From contig JALQWJ010000090.1 of NCBI GenBank assembly GCA_023258775.1, positions 320 to 6,379 on the forward strand: a stretch of DNA of 6,060 nt, written 5' to 3'. This DNA is from Burkholderiaceae bacterium. Its GTDB lineage: Bacteria; Pseudomonadota; Gammaproteobacteria; Burkholderiales; Burkholderiaceae_E. The notes below the pieces were generated by a model. The model did not search any database. It had not been told where the DNA came from and was given only the letters and a program-made list of their open reading frames with translations. The translations under genes and the position numbers were made by a program. This document shows, piece after piece, positions 1 through 6,060 of the stretch; position 1 is the first letter of the stretch, and the number at the start of each line of letters is the position of its first letter.

Positions 1-115
1 CGCGCACTTCCATGGACTGGCCGGCATAGCGCAGGTCGGCCTCGCGCACGGTGCGGCAGCGGGAAGGGTCTATGCCGTCGCGCTGCAGCGCGGCCACCGC
101 CTCGCCCTCGAGCCG
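1..115 (-). other. GC-rich segment resembling the C-terminal region of hydantoinase/oxoprolinase HyuA, fused in frame to prfA
   Basis: Read in the prfA frame, about the last 34 residues before the window edge do not fit RF1. They fit the late part of HyuA-type N-methylhydantoinase/5-oxoprolinase subunits: a helical stretch with EAVAALQRDGIDPSRCR, followed by EADLRYAGQSMEV, the family's typical [AD]-D-x-R-Y-x-G-Q-S-x-E pattern. Bases 1-120 are about 72% GC by direct count (87 of 120), against about 53% for 181-300. The exact join cannot be fixed; it lies around 100-130, where both families could share a short R-L-E stretch. I read this as a piece of a different gene, probably from a different genome. 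The match is from memory of the family and the segment is short, so the name is moderately supported. Confidence 0.6.
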
Positions 116-607
116 TACAACCACCTCCTTGTAGCCTCCGAGCTCAGATTCACTTGCGGAGAGCAGCTCGCTGCGCCAGCCTCTGCGCTCTGCATAGCGC
201 AAGTACATCCTGAGCATGTCACCTGCGAAAAGCGCAGATTCGTCACCACCTGTACCTGCCCGGATTTCCAACAATACGTTGCGATGATCGTTGGGGTCTT
301 TCGGAAGCATCAGTGTTTCGAGGAGCTTCACCTCCTGCTCCATGTGCTGCATTGCCTGACCTTCTTCTTCTTTTGCCCACTCGCCGAGTTCGGGATCTTG
401 AACCATCTCGCGCGCGGCAAGTAAATCCTCATTGGCTTGCTGCCAGGCCTGAAAATGTTCCATCAACTGAGTGAGTTCGGCGTGCTCACGGTGGTACTGA
501 CGCAGCGCTTTTGGGTCTTTTAGCAGCTGATCGCTCGACAACAGGCGGTTAACGTCTTCAAGACGCTGCGCATGCTGTTCGAGTTTTTGAATCATCGAGG
601 GTTTCAT
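1..607 (-). CDS. prfA: Peptide chain release factor 1 (RF1), N-terminal part; 3' end chimeric and cut by the window edge
   Basis: RF1 recognises UAA and UAG in the ribosomal A site and triggers release of the finished peptide. The frame begins with ATG at 607 as MKPSMIQKLE, very like the E. coli RF1 start (MKPSIVAKLE). An N-terminal helical domain rich in Glu and Gln follows (about residues 1-105), with the RF1 marker LPKDPNDHRN at 101-110. The PCRF-domain signature RAGTGGDESALFAGD is at 116-130, then SASESELGGYKE at 150-161. Similarity ends at about residue 160-168. The expected continuation and the anticodon-like PxT and catalytic GGQ motifs are absent from the 202 codons visible; residues 169-202 resemble another family (separate entry). 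A full RF1 is about 360 residues. The gene lies 176 bases downstream of hemA on the same strand, the usual hemA-prfA order. The ribosome binding site is weak (AAGAA-like only). The RF1 identity is firm; whether the gene is intact in the organism cannot be judged here. Confidence 0.9.
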   Translation of the reverse strand, partial: MKPSMIQKLEQHAQRLEDVNRLLSSDQLLKDPKALRQYHREHAELTQLMEHFQAWQQANEDLLAAREMVQDPELGEWAKEEEGQAMQHMEQEVKLLETLMLPKDPNDHRNVLLEIRAGTGGDESALFAGDMLRMYLRYAERRGWRSELLSASESELGGYKEVVVRLEGEAVAALQRDGIDPSRCRTVREADLRYAGQSMEVR

Positions 608-783
608 AGTTCTTATCGATTTCGGGAGTTGCTGGCTGCAGGATGATTTGCCTTGTCAGGGCCATGACAGATGTCTGCCCTCAGGCTAGATCTGGAACTC
701 GCACTGGCATTTAAACGCTCTGGCAAACAGCCTATCGGTAAGTGCGGCGGCGCAAAAGCGAAGCGGCGGAGAAAGGGTCGTCG
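608..783 (-). other. hemA-prfA intergenic spacer
   Basis: This 176-base gap separates the hemA stop from the prfA start. I see no convincing open frame, no strong sigma-70 promoter and no hairpin followed by a T run on the transcribed strand. It holds two copies of GCGGCGG (744-750 and 763-769, plus-strand reading) and a small imperfect inverted repeat, GACA-TC-TGTC flanked by GGGC and GCCC, near 660-682. Neither is strong enough to name as a terminator or operator. The lack of a terminator is compatible with prfA being read through from hemA. Confidence 0.35.
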
Positions 784-2106
784 CTAAGGTTCTGCGTTGC
801 GCAAACTTAGCCTTTTGCTGGAACGGTTCAAGCGGTCAAGACGTTTGCCATGGGCGCGGGATGGTAACCATCGCAGGTCCTGAGCTTCGGATCCAAGACC
901 GGCTGCGTCTTGCAGCATTTGCGTTGGACCATGCAAGAACTTCGCTGTTAAAGCCAGAGATAAACCCTCAATAACGCGTGCAGGGTCTTCACCTTTGGCA
1001 AGTAATCGCATCGCACGTTCGAGCTCTAGACGACGCAGCGTTTGCGCTTTGTCGTGTAGCTCTTGAATCGCAGGCACTGCACGTCTTCTCGCTAGCCAGT
1101 GCATGAAGTGTTCAACCCGCGCTTCGATGATTGCTTCAGCCTGCGAAGCAGCATGGCGGCGGTTTGCCATACCCTGTCGCACGACTTCGCCCAGATCATC
1201 GACGGTGTAGAGGAAGACGTCGGGTAGCCTGGAAACTTCAGGTTCGATGTCGCGCGGCACTGCAAGGTCGACCATAAATAAGGGCTTGTGACGTCGCGCC
1301 TTTAGCGCTCGTTCGACCATGCCAAGCCCAATGATCGGCAGCGAACTCGCCGTACAACTCACCACAATGTCAAATTCATGCAAACGCGTTGAAAGCTCAG
1401 AAAGGGTCATACTCTGCGCTGCGAATCGCCGAGCCAGGCCTTGCGCTCGATCAAGGCTACGGTTCGCAACCAGCATCGCCTTGGGGTGCCGTGCAGCGAA
1501 GTGAGTCGCTGCAAGTTCAATCATTTCACCCGCCCCTACAAATAGCACCCGGGTGTCTTCGAGGCGCTCAAAAATCCGTTCAGCAAGGCGCACCGCAGCC
1601 GCTGCCAGCGACACCGATTGCGATCCAATTTCGGTTTGGGTTCGTACTTCCTTGGCAACTGCAAAACTACGCTGGAAAAGTTGATGCAAGTGCGGACCCA
1701 AGGAACCGGCCTGATGAGCGCTACGAACCGCATCTTTCATTTGCCCAAGGATTTGTGCTTCACCAAGCACCATCGAGTCGAGTCCACTGGCCACCCGAAA
1801 AGCGTGTCGTACAGTTTGATCGCCAGGGAGCGTGTAGGTATGGCTTCGAATATCGCCTGCTTTCAGTCCACCGTGGGAGGCAATCCATTGTTCGAGGGCC
1901 TGCGAGGTAGCTTGCGGCTGAGGAGTTGCACAGTAAATCTCAGTGCGATTGCAGGTTGACAGGATCGCCGACTCGCGAAGAAGATCGCCCACCCTTGACT
2001 TCAGATCATAAGCCGCTTTGACCAGGCTTTCTCCCGCGAAGGCCACCCGTTCACGCATTGCTAAGGGCGCGCTTTGATGGTTGAGTCCGAGGGTGAGCAA
2101 ATGCAT
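784..2106 (-). CDS. hemA: Glutamyl-tRNA reductase
   Basis: This enzyme reduces glutamyl-tRNA(Glu) with NADPH to glutamate-1-semialdehyde, the committed step of tetrapyrrole (heme) synthesis by the C5 pathway, in the cytosol. The frame gives 440 residues from ATG at 2106 (E. coli HemA has 418). The N-terminal catalytic domain opens with [19 protein letters not shown], and [10 protein letters not shown] holds the thioester-forming cysteine at residue 52. The marker [16 protein letters not shown] is at about 107-122. The NADPH domain follows, with FVGAGEM at about 189-195 and ANRSLDRA at about 214-221. [13 protein letters not shown] (about 279-291) closes that domain. The C-terminal part is the helical dimerisation domain, with FLHGPTQML near 390-398. 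An in-frame TTG lies two codons upstream (2112). I prefer the ATG because family members begin [10 protein letters not shown]. No Shine-Dalgarno sequence is visible before either start. ilvA ends 78 bases upstream and prfA follows. Confidence 0.97.
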   Translation of the reverse strand: MHLLTLGLNHQSAPLAMRERVAFAGESLVKAAYDLKSRVGDLLRESAILSTCNRTEIYCATPQPQATSQALEQWIASHGGLKAGDIRSHTYTLPGDQTVRHAFRVASGLDSMVLGEAQILGQMKDAVRSAHQAGSLGPHLHQLFQRSFAVAKEVRTQTEIGSQSVSLAAAAVRLAERIFERLEDTRVLFVGAGEMIELAATHFAARHPKAMLVANRSLDRAQGLARRFAAQSMTLSELSTRLHEFDIVVSCTASSLPIIGLGMVERALKARRHKPLFMVDLAVPRDIEPEVSRLPDVFLYTVDDLGEVVRQGMANRRHAASQAEAIIEARVEHFMHWLARRRAVPAIQELHDKAQTLRRLELERAMRLLAKGEDPARVIEGLSLALTAKFLHGPTQMLQDAAGLGSEAQDLRWLPSRAHGKRLDRLNRSSKRLSLRNAEP

Positions 2107-2184
2107 GGTCAAATGGGTGAGGGGTTGTGCTTTATCGTGGGTGGCTCTGGTGAATCGAGGATTAAGTCTCTTTGTCGCTCGCTT

Positions 2185-3711
2185 TTATGGCCGGTTAGGG
2201 CGTAAAAACAGATGATAGGCTGGATTGTTGGTTTCCTCCAGATGCGGATAGCCCAATCCAGCAAGAAAGTGTTGGAAAGCCGCTTCATCGGCTTGCGGCA
2301 CCTGCAAACCGACCAGTACCCGTCCGAAGTCAGCACCATGGTTTCGATAGTGGAAAAGCGAGATGTTCCAGTCTGGGCGCATCTGGGTAAGAAAGCGTGA
2401 TAAAGCGCCTGGGCGCTCTGGAAACTCAAATCGAAAAAGTCGCTCGTCCCTCGCAAGTAATGAAGAGCCGCCAACTAAATGCCTGATATGTAGCTTGGCC
2501 ATTTCATCATCGGTCAGATTAATCGTCTCAAGGCCTTCTTGGGCAAAGATGCTGGCTATCGCGTTAGCTTCATCACGGGCTTGGATTTGAATGCCCACAA
2601 AGACATGAGCCTGCTTTAAGTCGCTCATCCGATAGTTGAATTCGGTGACATTACGTTCGCCGATTAGCGCGCAGAATCGTTTAAATGAACCTCGTTGTTC
2701 GGGGATGGTGACCGCAAAAATTGCCTCGCGCTGCTCGCCAATCTCAGCACGTTCAGAAACAAAGCGCAAACGGTCGAAATTCATATTGGCCCCGCAGGCG
2801 ATTGCGACCAGCGTCTTGTCCTTACCCTGATCAGATCGTTCAGCCCAAGCCTTGGCGCCTGCAATGGCGAGCGCTCCGGCGGGTTCCATGATCGAGCGCG
2901 TATCCTGAAAGACGTCCTTGATTGCCGCGCAAATGGCATCGGTGTTAACGCAAATCACCTCATCAACGAATTGACGAGCGAGGGCAAAGGTTTCTATACC
3001 AACCTGCTTAACTGCTGTGCCGTCCGAGAACAGTCCCACCTCGGATAAGACCACCCGTTCGCCGCAGGCTAGCGATTGGGCCATGGCGTTGGAGTCGTCC
3101 GTCTGTACCCCAATAATCTTGATCTCTGGTCTTATCTGTTTTACGTAAGCGGCAATCCCGGCAATTAGGCCGCCACCACCGATTGCAACAAAAATGACAT
3201 CGATCGGATCGGGGTGCTGACGCAGGATTTCCATGCCGATGGTGCCTTGTCCGGCAATCACATCGGGGTCGTCAAATGGGTGAACAAAGCTCAAACCATG
3301 CTTCTGTTGCAAACTGAGGGCATGAGCATAAGCATCGCTGTAGCTATCTCCAGCAAGCACCACTTGCGCCTGCCTTGCGCGTACCGCTTCAACCTTCACC
3401 GCGGGTGTTGTCACCGGCATGACAATAACTGCATGACAGCCAAGGTGCTGAGCGGCCAGCGCCACACCCTGGGCATGATTGCCTGCAGAGGCAGCAATCA
3501 CACCGCGTGCGCGCTCCTCCGCGCTCAGGTTAACCATCTTGTTGTAGGCGCCGCGCAACTTGAAGGAAAAAACTGTTTGCATGTCTTCGCGTTTAAGCAG
3601 CAGGCGATGCCCCAAGCGCGCGGAAAGACCAGGGGCTGGCTCAAGCGGTGTCTCTCTCGCCACGTCGTACACACGAGCAGTGAGAATGCGTTTCAGATAA
3701 TCGATGGGCAT
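2185..3711 (-). CDS. ilvA: Threonine ammonia-lyase (threonine deaminase), biosynthetic form
   Basis: This PLP enzyme converts L-threonine to 2-oxobutanoate and ammonia, the first step of isoleucine synthesis. The protein has 508 residues, close to E. coli IlvA (514). The catalytic fold-type II domain covers about residues 1-320. The PLP-binding lysine is K51 in FSFKLRGAYNKM. The substrate loop is SAGNHAQGVA (about 75-84), and the glycine loop that holds the PLP phosphate is GGGGL (178-182). MEPAGALAIAGA is at 275-286 and ACGANMNFDRLR at 305-316. Two ACT-like regulatory domains follow, at about 329-404 (starting AIFAVTIPEQRG) and 424-497 (starting RLFRFEFPERPG). This double arrangement marks the biosynthetic, isoleucine-inhibited class rather than the short catabolic TdcB class. 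The ATG at 3711 (MPIDYLKRIL) has only an AGG about 11 bases upstream as a possible ribosome binding site. The gene is divergent from the yqaA-like gene, and hemA follows on the same strand. No leader-peptide attenuator is visible in the short upstream gap. Confidence 0.97.
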   Translation of the reverse strand: MPIDYLKRILTARVYDVARETPLEPAPGLSARLGHRLLLKREDMQTVFSFKLRGAYNKMVNLSAEERARGVIAASAGNHAQGVALAAQHLGCHAVIVMPVTTPAVKVEAVRARQAQVVLAGDSYSDAYAHALSLQQKHGLSFVHPFDDPDVIAGQGTIGMEILRQHPDPIDVIFVAIGGGGLIAGIAAYVKQIRPEIKIIGVQTDDSNAMAQSLACGERVVLSEVGLFSDGTAVKQVGIETFALARQFVDEVICVNTDAICAAIKDVFQDTRSIMEPAGALAIAGAKAWAERSDQGKDKTLVAIACGANMNFDRLRFVSERAEIGEQREAIFAVTIPEQRGSFKRFCALIGERNVTEFNYRMSDLKQAHVFVGIQIQARDEANAIASIFAQEGLETINLTDDEMAKLHIRHLVGGSSLLARDERLFRFEFPERPGALSRFLTQMRPDWNISLFHYRNHGADFGRVLVGLQVPQADEAAFQHFLAGLGYPHLEETNNPAYHLFLRPNRP

Positions 3712-3764
3712 GGCAGCATAGCCTGGAAGCGGTTAAGTCTTGATTTTAGATCGGGTTTTTGGCG
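3712..3764. promoter_or_regulatory. Short divergent intergenic region between ilvA and the yqaA-like gene
   Basis: Only 53 bases separate the two start codons, so promoters for both directions must lie here or run into the opposite gene. It is AT-richer in its middle (TTGATTTTAGAT at 3740-3751). Rightwards, TTGATT could serve as a -35 box, but no acceptable -10 box lies 16-18 bases on. Leftwards, TATGCT just before the ilvA ATG looks like a -10 box, but it would leave almost no leader and has no matched -35. I cannot name either promoter with confidence; the region is listed because transcription of both arms of the window probably starts around it. Confidence 0.35.
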
Positions 3765-4280
3765 ATGAGTACCGCGTTGGAGGATGCCCTGGCAGCGGCG
3801 CTTGCCTGGTTCGCCCTGCCGCAATTCGGCTTGTCGACGGTTTTCATCACTGCATTTGTATCGGCAACCCTTTTGCCCATGGGTTCGGAACCGGTTGTTT
3901 TTGGCTATGTCAAACTTAATCCTGATCAGTTCTGGCTGACGATCGGGGTTGCAACCCTGGGCAACACACTGGGTGGTGTGCTCGATTATTGGATGGGCCG
4001 CGGAGCACAAAGTGCAGCAGCTGCGATGGGTGCGTTAGGGAATAACGGGGGCAGGCGTTATCTCGGCTGGTTCGAAAAGATGGGCCCCAAGGTATTGATT
4101 CTCGCCTGGCTGCCGATTGTTGGTGACCCCTTATGTGCGGTAGCAGGCTGGTTGCGGCTCGCCTTCTGGCCTTGCCTTGTCTGGATAGCGATTGGCAAGT
4201 GCTTGCGCTACATCAGCATGACCTGGTTGCTGATGGAGGTTCCCGATCAGTTCTGGAAATCGCTCCTGCCGTTAGCATGA
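3765..4280 (+). CDS. YqaA-family (DedA/SNARE-associated-like) inner-membrane protein
   Basis: The frame gives 171 mostly hydrophobic residues from ATG at 3765; E. coli YqaA has about 142. It matches the YqaA branch of the DedA-like membrane proteins. Family-type segments are SATLLPMGSEPVV (33-45), with a glutamate inside a hydrophobic stretch, then GNTLGGVLDYWMGR (66-79), LPIVGDPLCAVAGWLRL (116-132) and GKCLRY (144-149). Likely membrane or re-entrant segments lie at about 12-38, 55-76, 108-128 and 133-157. No cleavable signal peptide is evident. DedA-like proteins are linked to membrane lipid transport and proton-dependent homeostasis, but YqaA itself has no established substrate, so I give no reaction. 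A TTG two codons upstream (3759) is an alternative start. The ribosome binding site is weak (GGG nine bases before the ATG). It is divergent from ilvA and lies 133 bases before the FAD-linked oxidase gene, on the same strand. Confidence 0.85.
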   Translation: MSTALEDALAAALAWFALPQFGLSTVFITAFVSATLLPMGSEPVVFGYVKLNPDQFWLTIGVATLGNTLGGVLDYWMGRGAQSAAAAMGALGNNGGRRYLGWFEKMGPKVLILAWLPIVGDPLCAVAGWLRLAFWPCLVWIAIGKCLRYISMTWLLMEVPDQFWKSLLPLA

Positions 4281-4413
4281 TTCAAACCCTTGATGAGGCT
4301 CGCAAGCAAAACAAAGCGGTCTTACGAAGCGGTATTCGCGCTGTAGGGAAATGCTGCGATGCGAGAAAGTCTACGTACAATCAATAGATGAAAGCTCCGC
4401 AAAGCAGGTTTTG
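4281..4413 (+). other. Spacer between the yqaA-like gene and the FAD-linked oxidase gene
   Basis: No coding sequence is supported here. The oxidase frame stays open back to an ATG at 4351, but those 21 extra residues do not look like the family's N-terminus. The spacer holds a 7-base direct repeat, AAGCGGT, at 4314-4320 and 4327-4333, overlapping a weak inverted repeat (CGAA at 4325-4328 with TTCG at 4335-4338). TACAAT at 4376-4381 resembles a sigma-70 -10 box about 33 bases before the oxidase ATG, but no fair -35 box lies at the right distance. No terminator-like hairpin with a T run follows the yqaA-like stop, so the two genes may be co-transcribed. Confidence 0.3.
4406..4408 (+). promoter_or_regulatory. 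Ribosome binding site (AGG core) of the FAD-linked oxidase gene
   Basis: GCAGG ends five bases before the ATG at 4414. This is the best Shine-Dalgarno match in the window. It supports 4414 (protein start MNAPLTEAL) over the in-frame ATG at 4351, which has no comparable purine-rich stretch at the right distance. Confidence 0.55.
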
Positions 4414-5181
4414 ATGAATGCTCCGCTAACCGAGGCCCTAAGACCCATTGAGCAAGCCGAAGCAAAGGCGTCGTCTGCTCAACGACTTCGCGAAATCCCG
4501 TACAACTACACCTCGTTTTCAGATCGAGAGATCGTTATCCGCTTGCTTGGTGAGCGAGGCTGGTCTTTGGTCGAACGTCTGCGTTCACAGCGAAGAACTG
4601 GACGTTCGGCGCGCATGCTGTACGAGGTCCTCGGTGATATTTGGGTCGTCGAGCGAAACCCTTATCTCCAAGATGATTTAATCGATAACCCTAAACGACA
4701 GGGCTTATTGATCGAGGCATTGCACCATCGGCTTGGTGAGATCGAAAAGCGTGGTGAAGATGGCACAGGACTCTCAGACGATGTCGCAGCGCTCCTCGAA
4801 CTCGCAAGGCGGGCGGTGGCGCGTTTTGAGCAGCAACTCTCTCAAGCCTCATCAATGCGTAAACGCGCCTTGCGTCTGCTTGCCAAACATACCGCTAAAG
4901 ACAATATTTGTTTTGACGCCATGTCGCGGGTGTCGCACGTAACTGATGCGACCGATTGGCGGGTTGAGTATCCTTTTGTAGTGCTTGCGCCCGACTCAGA
5001 AGCGGAGGTGGCGGCCCTTGTTAAAGCCTGTATCGATCTGGATTTGACCATTATCCCTCGTGGCGGTGGTACAGGTTATACCGGTGGTGCTATTCCTTTG
5101 CATCCAATGTCTGCCGTGATCAATACCGAAAAACTCGAGCAACTTGGCGAGGTACAGCTCGTTGCCAATTACCTGGCTTGA
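4414..5181 (+). CDS. FAD-linked oxidase with N-terminal DUF3683 domain, 5' portion ending at a frameshift
   Basis: This is the first part of a large FAD-dependent oxidoreductase, of the kind that combines a GlcD/D-lactate-dehydrogenase-like flavin domain with a C-terminal iron-sulphur (GlcF-like) region. The start is MNAPLTEAL, the form I recall for betaproteobacterial members, preceded by an AGG. Residues about 25-160 carry the conserved N-terminal block, with [20 protein letters not shown] (27-46), [20 protein letters not shown] (60-79) and [15 protein letters not shown] (81-95). The FAD_binding_4 domain begins at about 186 ([14 protein letters not shown]), with the flavin loop [14 protein letters not shown] at 215-228. 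[12 protein letters not shown] follows at 236-247. The frame then ends in VANYLA and a TGA at 5179, in mid-domain; the homologous sequence continues in the frame one base back. The physiological substrate of this family is not established; D-lactate, glycolate or another 2-hydroxyacid is inference. Confidence 0.87.
   Translation: MNAPLTEALRPIEQAEAKASSAQRLREIPYNYTSFSDREIVIRLLGERGWSLVERLRSQRRTGRSARMLYEVLGDIWVVERNPYLQDDLIDNPKRQGLLIEALHHRLGEIEKRGEDGTGLSDDVAALLELARRAVARFEQQLSQASSMRKRALRLLAKHTAKDNICFDAMSRVSHVTDATDWRVEYPFVVLAPDSEAEVAALVKACIDLDLTIIPRGGGTGYTGGAIPLHPMSAVINTEKLEQLGEVQLVANYLA
5150..5181 (+). other. Frameshift site in the FAD-linked oxidase gene
   Basis: Upstream of this interval the family-like protein is read with codons starting at 5161 and onward in threes. 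Downstream it is read one base earlier. Upstream similarity holds through GEVQL, and downstream similarity starts at about LPGL, so the lesion lies at about 5150-5171. The simplest repair is one extra T in the TT at 5169-5170, which gives [11 protein letters not shown] without a break; gaining two bases is the other arithmetic possibility. No canonical -1 slippery heptamer (X XXY YYZ in the zero frame) lies in the overlap, so programmed frameshifting is unlikely. A base-calling error in a short T run or a genuine mutation both fit. Confidence 0.85.
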
Positions 5182-6060
5182 CCGATGAAGTGGCGGTCAT
5201 CGAAACCCAAGCTGGGGCGGTCACCAAGCGAGTTACCGAAGCCGCTGACCGGGCAGGTTTTGTGTTCGCTGTTGACCCCACGTCTTGGGAAGCCTCGTGT
5301 ATCGGCGGCAACATTGCAATGAACGCCGGTGGCAAAAAGGCTGTGCTCTGGGGAACCGCACTCGATAATCTTGCCTGGTGGCGCATGGTCGATCCGCAGG
5401 GTAACTGGCTCGAGGTGACCCGAATTGGCCATAACCTGGGCAAAATCCACGATGCCGATGTCGCCAATTTCGCATTGCATTGGTACGCTCCCAATCAGCT
5501 TGCTGCAAACGGTCAAATGCAGGGAGCAGCAATTCGATCTGAAAACTTGAGCATAGCCGGCGATCGTTTCCGAAAACTCGGGCTCGGAAAGGATGTGACC
5601 GATAAATTTTTAAGCGGTCTTCCTGGTGTTCAAAAAGAAGGCACAGATGGCCTTATTACTGCGGCCCGCTGGATTTTGCATCGAATGCCTTCGTTTACCC
5701 GAACGGTTTGTCTTGAGTTTTTTGGACAGGCCGCACTTGCTGTGCCTTCAATTGTCGAAATTAAGGCTTATCTGGATCAGCGCCCAGGAGGCGCGTTATT
5801 GGCCGGGCTTGAACATCTTGATGAGCGCTACCTGCGTGCGGTGGGCTACGCCACCAAATCGCGTCGAGGCGGCTTACCGAAAATGGTGTTGATTGGCGAT
5901 ATCGTGGGCGATGATGAGAGCGCTGTTGCTCGTGCAAGCGCCGAGGTTGTGCGCCTGGCGAACCTGCGAAGTGGCGAAGGTTTTATTGCGGTCAGTGCCG
6001 AATCACGCAAAACGTTTTGGGCTGATCGAGGACGTACCGCGGCGATCGCAAGACATACCA
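5169..6060 (+). CDS. FAD-linked oxidase, continuation after the frameshift; partial at the right edge
   Basis: This frame is open without a stop from the lesion to the window edge (297 codons) and continues the same protein. It starts [16 protein letters not shown] and goes on [19 protein letters not shown]. The FAD-domain motif [19 protein letters not shown] begins at 5298, the typical glycine/asparagine stretch that contacts the flavin in this superfamily. Then come [21 protein letters not shown] and [21 protein letters not shown]. The next block is [20 protein letters not shown] from 5703, then [20 protein letters not shown] and [16 protein letters not shown], then [17 protein letters not shown] near the edge. 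There is no credible start codon or ribosome binding site of its own at the beginning, so it is not an independent gene. The C-terminal flavin-oxidase and Fe-S portion expected for a protein of roughly 1,300 residues lies beyond the window. With the frame repaired, 549 residues would be visible here. Confidence 0.87.

Noticed and set aside
740..775. Possible intrinsic terminator downstream of hemA (GC-rich stretch near the two GCGGCGG copies)
   Set aside because: The copies are direct, not inverted, repeats. The only pairing is a three-base CGC-AAAA-GCG, and no T run follows on the transcribed strand.
1319..1959. Several plus-strand frames of 61-173 codons opposite hemA
   Set aside because: They overlap each other and the well-supported hemA on the opposite strand. 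None shows a family motif or a ribosome binding site.
2109..2474. 121-codon leftward frame spanning the ilvA 3' end and the ilvA-hemA gap
   Set aside because: It is a second frame through the second ACT-like domain of ilvA and resembles nothing I know. Most of it is explained by ilvA coding.
3214..3768. 184-codon open frame on the plus strand opposite the 5' half of ilvA
   Set aside because: It lies wholly antisense to a strongly conserved ilvA region, has no recognisable family motif, and its low-complexity His/Cys/Arg-rich product is typical of a shadow frame.
4351..4413. Upstream in-frame ATG extending the oxidase by 21 residues
   Set aside because: The extra residues do not resemble family N-termini, whereas the protein from 4414 begins MNAPLTEAL and has an AGG at proper spacing.
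5127..5181. Programmed -1 ribosomal frameshift joining the two oxidase frames
   Set aside because: No slippery heptamer in the correct phase is present in the overlap. The A run at 5129-5133 is out of phase and lies upstream of residues that still fit the family in the first frame. I know of no such frameshift in this family.
5120..5532. Overlapping minus-strand frames of 99-124 codons opposite the oxidase gene
   Set aside because: They are antisense to clear FAD-domain coding sequence and carry no family-like motif. They are by-products of its codon usage.

Overview
The window looks like chromosomal housekeeping DNA from a betaproteobacterium, most likely of the order Burkholderiales. The evidence is protein resemblance: the hemA-prfA pair, a biosynthetic-type ilvA with two C-terminal regulatory domains, a YqaA-type DedA-like membrane protein, and a large FAD-linked oxidase of the DUF3683 type that I know mainly from Bordetella/Burkholderia-type genomes. 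Base composition is moderate (about 53% GC where I counted, 181-300). This argues against the very GC-rich members of the group. No mobile element, CRISPR array, rRNA, tRNA or defence locus is visible.

Layout. The left two thirds is transcribed leftwards, in the order ilvA (3711 to 2185), hemA (2106 to 784), prfA (607 to the left edge). These give threonine deaminase for isoleucine synthesis, glutamyl-tRNA reductase for the first committed step of C5-pathway tetrapyrrole synthesis, and peptide chain release factor 1. The right third is transcribed rightwards. It holds a yqaA-like inner-membrane protein gene (3765-4280) and a large FAD-linked oxidase gene that starts at 4414 and runs off the right edge. 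ilvA and the yqaA-like gene are divergent across only 53 bases.

Two irregularities deserve most attention. (1) The prfA reading frame stays open to the left edge, but at about position 104-130 it stops resembling RF1. It becomes a GC-rich (about 72%) stretch resembling the C-terminal part of hydantoinase/oxoprolinase HyuA. A chimeric assembly join is the simplest reading; a true recombination is the alternative. (2) The FAD-linked oxidase is split by a frameshift at about 5150-5171. Restoring one T in the TT at 5169-5170 rejoins the two halves into one family-like protein. This is either a base-calling error or a real inactivating mutation.

The genes do not form one pathway. I see no convincing sign of a previously undescribed system; the interest lies in the two anomalies and in the poorly characterised oxidase family.
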